A DNA stretch of 64,000 bases from Sabethes cyaneus (lineage: Eukaryota; Arthropoda; Insecta; Diptera; Culicidae). Shown here one piece after another: positions 59,477-64,000 of this stretch. The stretch lies in contig NC_071355.1 in the NCBI RefSeq assembly GCF_943734655.1, positions 22,704,268-22,768,267 of the forward strand. Direction: 5' to 3'. Position 1 is the stretch's first letter; the number at the start of each line of letters is the position of its first letter. Made by a program: the position numbers and the translations under genes. The notes beneath the pieces were generated by a model, which worked only from the letters and a program-made list of their open reading frames with translations, had not been told where the DNA came from and ran no database searches.

Positions 59477-59661
59477 AAACATGTAAAAAACTTTTTTTGG
59501 GTGTTTTTTCAAACACGTTTCTTACAAAGCATTGTAAATGTTGAAGTTTGACCGTTGTTTGTATATAAGTTACATTACTATGAGGCTAGACGTTAGTAGT
59601 AACTTGACAGAACTACGGGTGTTTCACAACCGGGGCCGTTTCACAACAGGGGACAATCCTC

Positions 59662-60975
59662 TACAACATGCTGCCTAGAAACAGATGATGTGATCAAGTA
59701 GTCCTCTTCATTCAAACAATTTTTTTTCTTTTTTTTCTTCCGTTTTATCAGCGGCGTGGCTAGAGCGTGTTGCCCGTAGCAACTTAGCAACGAAAACTAA
59801 TAATGAAATGATGTGCTGAAAACTGTAGTGAATTTAAAAAATGTTCAACTTTCCGTGTAAATTCCAGGAGTTGCTGGGAAAATTCAATCTTTTGATGAAA
59901 GCTATACGAAAGGCACTTCTTTTGTGAATCGAATGGTATGCGAACCATAAAAAATAAATTGGCTGAGCTATAAGCGTTCGAAATCTATCACTTTTTCGTG
60001 TCACGATTATTTTTGCTTTCCTAGCAAACCACCCTATTATAGTAAGACGTAGTCCTACGTCAAAAAGTGGAAACTTGGTACCGATTGCTCATAGATAACT
60101 ATGCGACCACATCAGTTTCCGTTGAATGGAAGTGCATAATTTCTATTAGTGCTAAATGACACATTAGAAGATTTGCAGGAAAATACTTTTACAGCTTGCA
60201 AATTACACATAAAGTATAATTGTACCCAATTGAGTTTGTTAGCAGTTTGTCCGATTGTTCAGACTTCGAACAGTCAAACCAGTTCAAAATGAAGTCACAC
60301 GTGTTGCAATGATCTCAATATAGCTCGGTGGAAAATGCTGTGTTAGATCACCACGACGTCAGACGGAATCGTCGTAGATAATGTTTCTACAAATGTTGTT
60401 TCGTACACAAACACACTCCTACATGACATCATCTGCCGTTTGCCGGTAGTGCCAAGCTAGCACATGGCATCGCCGTGAAGGCGGGCGTGCATTGGCCAAT
60501 TTTATCCCTGTTTTTTTTTTGGTTCCTACATACTACCGCGCCGCCACTATGTCTTGTTGATGTTTGGCTAAAGAAACCGAAGCTAGAATTTAATGGTCGG
60601 CTGATCATGACGGCCGTCATACAAATAGATCCACCGCAAAACCGTATAGGTACGAGCCGGGTGACATAATCTCGATGAGAAACCGTTTGGCCTTCTGGGC
60701 TGGAGTGGAGGTGATGAGTAAATATGTATTTTTCTGCAAGCGAAAATAAACATTTGTACTGGGATGGTTTGACAAATGGTTTACATTCCTTTCGGTCAGG
60801 AACTAAATAGAACAAGGAAGAATGATTTTATTGTGAAAATTGATTGCGCAAGCTTGTATGAATATTAACGATTCTTGAAAATTTATATTTTTATCTGTCC
60901 ATCATTGAATCATAGTTAAACCAATATTTGCAGCTAAAAACTTTAACTACTCACTTTCAAACACCTACTTCACAG
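59662..60975. other. LanB1 intron 3' part, no gene
   Basis: Contains 59950-60075, a relative of 2515-2625. A minus-strand open frame at 60429-60815 has no recognisable domain. The intron ends with a TTCACAG acceptor at 60975. Confidence 0.4.
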
Positions 60976-61652
60976 CACGCTGGATCAATCCTGGTGGCAG
61001 TCGGAGAATGGCAAGGAAAACGTAACGATACAGCTGGACTTGGAGGCGGAGTTCCACTTCACCCATTTGATCATTGTGTTCGCCACCTTCCGGCCGGCCG
61101 CTATGTTGATCGAGCGGTCGTACGATTTTGGTAAAACGTGGCACGTTTATCGGTACTTTGCGCACAACTGCCGGGATGCGTTCCCCCATGCGCCGACGGC
61201 GTCGAAGAACATTACGGACGTAATCTGCGATCATCGCTATTCCGGTGTGGAACCGTCGAAAAACGGTGAAGTCATCTATCGCGTGCTGCCCCCGATGAAC
61301 ATCGAAAACCCGTACGCCGAACATGTGCAGAACATGCTGAAGATGACCAATCTGCGGATCAACTTCACTCGCTTGCATACGCTGGGTGATACTCTACTGG
61401 ACGATCGTCAGGAGATCCAGGAGAAGTACTACTATGGTATCTCGAATATGATCGTGCGAGGTTCATGTTCTTGCTATGGACATGCGTCCCGTTGTCTGCC
61501 GCTGGAAGGAGTCCGAAATACCATCGATATGGTGCATGGAAGGTGCGAATGTACTCATAACACCAAGGGTTTAAATTGCGAGGAATGCGAAGACTTTTTC
61601 AATGATTTGCCATGGAAGCCGGCTTTGGGCAAGCAAACTAATGCCTGCAAAA
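60976..61652 (+). CDS. LanB1: Laminin subunit beta-1, LN domain and first LE repeat
   Basis: Continues the LN domain: SWWQSENGKENVTIQLDLEA, FHFTHLIIVFATFRPAAMLI, ERSYDFGKTWHVYRYFAHNC, NPYAEHVQNMLKMTNLRINF and KYYYGISNMIVRGSCSCYGH. It then enters the first laminin EGF-like (LE) repeat with GRCECTHNTKGLNCEECEDF. The exon opens with the C that completes a Gly codon after the phase 2 donor at 50426 and ends in phase 1 (AAA A|GTGAGT). LN domains of beta chains drive laminin network assembly, and the residues seen match that family along the whole exon without indels that break it. Confidence 0.96.
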
Positions 61653-61713
61653 GTGAGTGGTCCTAAGTTTTCTACCATAATTGTATTGTTTTCAACTTTT
61701 TTTAATTCAACAG

Positions 61714-62399
61714 AATGCCACTGTAACAATCACGCGACAAGCTGTCATTTCGATCAGGCTGTCTACGAACATTCTGGTCGTGTGAGCGGTGGAGTGTGCG
61801 ACAACTGCCAGCATAACACACAGGGATATCACTGCGAGGAGTGTGCGCAATTCTTCTACCGTGATCCCAACGAGGACATCCAGAGTCCGTACGTGTGCAA
61901 GCCGTGCGATTGCGATCCACGCGGTTCACTGGACGATGGTATTTGCGACTCTTTCGGCGATGAGGAGACTGGCGTTGAAGCTGGCGCGTGTCATTGCAAG
62001 CGCTACGTAAACGGTCGGCGATGCGATCAGTGCAAGGAAGGCTTCTGGAACTTCGACGAGAGCAATCCCGAGGGATGCCAACCATGTACGTGTAACATTT
62101 TGGGAACGGTGAACAATGCGGGTTGCAACGTTCATACCGGAGAGTGTATCTGTAAGAGGCTAGTAACTGGACGTGACTGTAATCAGTGTACCCCGGAAAC
62201 CTATGGCCTCTCTGAAGCTCATGAAGGATGCACGCCGTGTAACTGTCATCCTGGAGGCTCCTTGGACAACGATTGTGACGTAATTACCGGTCAGTGTCGC
62301 TGCCGACCGCACATGCAAGGTCGAGATTGTGCAACTCCTAAGCAGCACTATTTTATTCCTACCCTGCATAAGGTTCTAGAAGCGGAGTTCCCTGGCACT
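61714..62399 (+). CDS. LanB1: Laminin subunit beta-1, LE repeats
   Basis: Reads through successive Cys-rich LE repeats: CHCNNHATSCHFDQAVYEHS, GVCDNCQHNTQGYHCEECAQ, CKPCDCDPRGSLDDGICDSF, CHCKRYVNGRRCDQCKEGFW, CTCNILGTVNNAGCNVHTGE, CICKRLVTGRDCNQCTPETY and CNCHPGGSLDNDCDVITGQC. It then moves into the linker before domain IV (KQHYFIPTLHKVLEAEFPGT). Each repeat keeps the eight-cysteine spacing. LE arrays form the rod of the short arm. The exon starts after AACAG at 61713 and ends in phase 0 before GTAAGTACC. The preceding intron is only 61 bp. Confidence 0.96.
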
Positions 62400-62460
62400 G
62401 TAAGTACCTTTTAAATGATGATTTTAACCATTATAGCACAATGATTACGTTTCATTTCAG

Positions 62461-62487
62461 ATTTGTGACCACTACTCATCGGCTGCC
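62461..62487 (+). CDS. LanB1: Laminin subunit beta-1, 27 bp microexon
   Basis: Nine codons (ICDHYSSAA) lie between a TTTCATTTCAG acceptor and a GTAAGT donor, phase 0 on both sides. They match the position of the short variable stretch between the last LE linker and the domain IV start (NCSVVIREH). Skipping it would keep the frame and remove one cysteine. Flanking introns are 61 and 71 bp. Confidence 0.8.
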
Positions 62488-62558
62488 GTAAGTATTTTCG
62501 AGGCAAAAATGCGTTCAGAAAGCTTGTAAAGTTTCACACCAACCATTGTAAATTTCAG

Positions 62559-62969
62559 AACTGTTCGGTCGTAATCCGCGAGCATCCGCACGATCGATCA
62601 CCGACCTGGACCGGACCCGGTTTCATTCGTGTGCACGAAGGAACGGAACTGAAGTTCACCGTTGATGACATCCCGAAAACCATGAACTACGACGTGTTGA
62701 TACGCTATTCACCGCAGATGAAAGGCGACTGGGAGGATATCCGAATGACGGTCCTACGACCGGACGAGTACGACCCGGAAGGTCCGTGCGCGAATTCACC
62801 GCCGAGCTACGATACGGACATACACGCAACGCTGCCGGAGTACGATCACACCGCAGTGGCGCTGCACGAAGTTTGCCTGGAAACGGGCAAGACGTACAAG
62901 TTCATCGTTTCCTTCAAGCGGCACAATCCGTACGACGATAATCCGGCGGCGCAAATTCTGATCGATTCG
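62559..62969 (+). CDS. LanB1: Laminin subunit beta-1, laminin IV type B domain
   Basis: Reads NCSVVIREHPHDRSPTWTGP, GFIRVHEGTELKFTVDDIPK, MNYDVLIRYSPQMKGDWEDI, LRPDEYDPEGPC and EVCLETGKTYKFIVSFKRHN, ending QILIDS in phase 0 before GTAGGT. This is the first part of the globular laminin IV type B (LF) domain specific to beta chains. It is 411 bp, 137 codons. The AATTTCAG acceptor precedes it. Confidence 0.95.
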
Positions 62970-63036
62970 GTAGGTTAAAATTGACTGTTTAACGGAGACT
63001 GGATTAATGTTTTATTTTGATATATTTTTTTAATAG

Positions 63037-63229
63037 ATTGTGCTTGTTCCGAAAATCGAGGTTACGCCGATTTTCCACGGTTCGCCACAAGCCGAACACA
63101 TCTTTGACGAATATGGTGATTTGGGATGTAATCAGACTTACTACGAGGTGAACTACGATGTCAGTGCAAGGCCCGAATGCAAGGATTTGTTTGCGACGGT
63201 CAGCATGTTCGTGTTCAATGGAGCTACTC
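63037..63229 (+). CDS. LanB1: Laminin subunit beta-1, domain IV continuation
   Basis: Reads IVLVPKIEVTPIFHGSPQAE, YGDLGCNQTYYEVNYDVSAR and ECKDLFATVSMFVFNGAT, the end of domain IV leading to the next LE array. The acceptor is TTTTTTTAATAG and the donor C|GTAAGT, phase 1. The next exon, which should resume with LE repeats, is outside the window, so the gene is 3'-incomplete here. Confidence 0.94.
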
Positions 63230-63599
63230 GTAAGTACCGCTATTTCCAATTGTCGAAATCTGTTACGTTATTCAATAGATTACCTGCTACTCTTGAAAAA
63301 TTTCTTGTAAGCGCCATAGACGTCCCCGACTGTGCGGTCATAAGTCTTTTAATTGCTTTCGGGGCGTTTCATCGTAAATGACAAAGAAAAAACCTTTATT
63401 AAAATCATATGGTTTTTCTGATTTTTCTTTCTAAGGAGTTTTCCACCGCGTACTCGTCGCTAGGCCTCACTCTACCTGGTTGAATTAGCTTGCTTGCCGT
63501 GCTTCTAATCCTCTTGTTCATATTGAATTTGAAGCAAACATCTTGTTCGCAGCGTAATTATTTGACGTTCTTGCATTGCCCATCGGATCCGTCCAGGCT
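63230..63599 (+). other. LanB1 intron, no feature
   Basis: Start of an intron that runs past the window end; AT-rich, nothing recognised. Confidence 0.4.
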
Positions 63600-63915
63600 C
63601 TAGTCACTTATCGAATACTGAGTTCGCTGCGCGAATTAATGGTTCATCGTCTGCCTCTATGCCCCATTCTCCTGTACACTGCTGAAGATTGTTCTTCCCA
63701 AAAACTCCAAACAATCGTAATCGTCCTCCTCGAATATGATCCATGTTTCATGCCCATAACCGGTTTAATGAGCGGATTGTCAAGGCCTGAAGGCCCAGAC
63801 ACAATACATACAAATTGCCTCCGAATCTTACGGTTGGTGTCATTGTCCGCCGTTACCAGTGAGTCAAGGTAGGCAAATTTGTCAACTACCCGCTCACAGT
63901 ACGTTAGTTGGAATT
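63600..63915 (-). pseudogene. RTE-type RT fragment in LanB1 intron
   Basis: Minus strand: VVDKFAYLDSLVTADNDTNR then KIRRQ, and after decay PLIKPVMGMKHGSY. This is the same post-RT region as in the RTE elements at 26555-29833 and 31930-33390. A degraded short fragment. Confidence 0.6.
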
Positions 63916-63929
63916 GAAGGAGCACTCAA

Positions 63930-64000
63930 ATATATGAAGTCTTGCAGAGCACCAGGAAGAGTCTGCATTTCAGCCGAGATGCTGAAAGCTTACCCAGTAT
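63930..64000 (+). pseudogene. RTE-type RT fragment, cut by window end
   Basis: Reads ALKYMKSCRAPGRVCISAEM then LKA, the KAPG.D.I.AE(L/M)LK box near the start of RTE reverse transcriptases, on the opposite strand to the neighbouring fragment. It is incomplete at the window edge. Confidence 0.5.

Larger units (their letters stand above)
57279..59661. mobile_element. TA-flanked element with GTTGTGAAAC ends, nested
   Basis: Left end GGGGAATGTCCCCGGCTATG; right end read inward GAGGATTGTCCCCTGTTGTG; TA on both sides (57277-57278, 59662-59663). The word GTTTCACAACCGGGG recurs internally (58690, 59625). It contains a copy of another MITE (57383-58245) and a foldback element (58850-59476). No transposase frame was recognised. 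Confidence 0.65.

Noticed and set aside
60429..60815. 128-codon minus frame in the LanB1 intron
   Set aside because: No domain, no similarity recognised and no supporting context.
61702..62369. Minus-strand frames across LanB1 exons
   Set aside because: They are shadows of the Cys-rich LE repeat coding sequence on the + strand.

Overview
The window looks like a stretch of insect chromosome, most probably from a culicine mosquito (Aedes-like). The reasons are a dipteran-type laminin beta gene split by 61-71 bp introns and one 10.5 kb intron, AT-rich intergenic DNA, and a very dense load of nested transposons (RTE, Jockey-like and RNase H-bearing non-LTR elements, Helitrons, Transib, hAT, pogo-like elements, tRNA-derived SINEs). 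The species call is inference; no search was run.

The only confidently functional host gene is on the + strand at the right end: LanB1, the laminin subunit beta-1 gene. Six coding exons are visible (about 50171-50426, 60976-61652, 61714-62399, 62461-62487, 62559-62969, 63037-63229). They encode the N-terminal LN domain, the first LE repeats and most of the laminin IV type B domain. The signal-peptide exon was not found and the 3' part lies beyond the window. A GC-rich, stop-rich block at 22830-24213 looks like a promoter plus 5' UTR exon of a + strand gene, possibly LanB1. Similar blocks are at 3120-4350 and 34430-34900.

Left third (1-22600): two Transib-type DNA transposons (525-2438, 6372-8789) with about 560-660 bp inverted repeats, RAG-signal-like CAC termini and C-terminal transposase relics; a pogo-type MITE (4557-4959); a Tc1/mariner transposase fragment (5241-5510); a 591 bp pure CTA microsatellite; a TA-flanked MITE (9592-10459) inside an RTE relic; a Helitron-like element with a tandem array of about 143 bp units (10789-12740); a pseudogene of a Patched-domain (PTR-like) membrane protein (13325-14695) broken by a 357 bp palindrome; a hAT element with 8 bp TSD (17473-18501) carrying a SINE; and several foldback or low-complexity blocks.

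Middle (25990-47220): a nearly intact RTE-like retrotransposon (26555-29833, ORF1 and ORF2 overlapping) sits inside an older RTE relative with a perfect 13 bp TSD. Next come a decayed Jockey-like element (30110-31400), another RTE relic (31930-33390), a SINE, an RT fragment (35590-36330), a second Helitron-like copy (36593-38444), a 560 bp TG microsatellite, and an RNase H-bearing non-LTR element (40380-47220). That last element is cut by a pogo-like transposon (TA TSD) and a roughly 1 kb solo LTR (AAGT TSD).

The large LanB1 intron (50427-60975) is itself a nest of elements: a pogo-like transposon with transposase remnants, a Jockey-like RT, a Helitron end with helicase remnant and terminal hairpin, and two copies of one TA-flanked MITE, one inside the Helitron and one inside another TA-flanked element. 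No CRISPR array, rRNA or convincing functional tRNA was seen.
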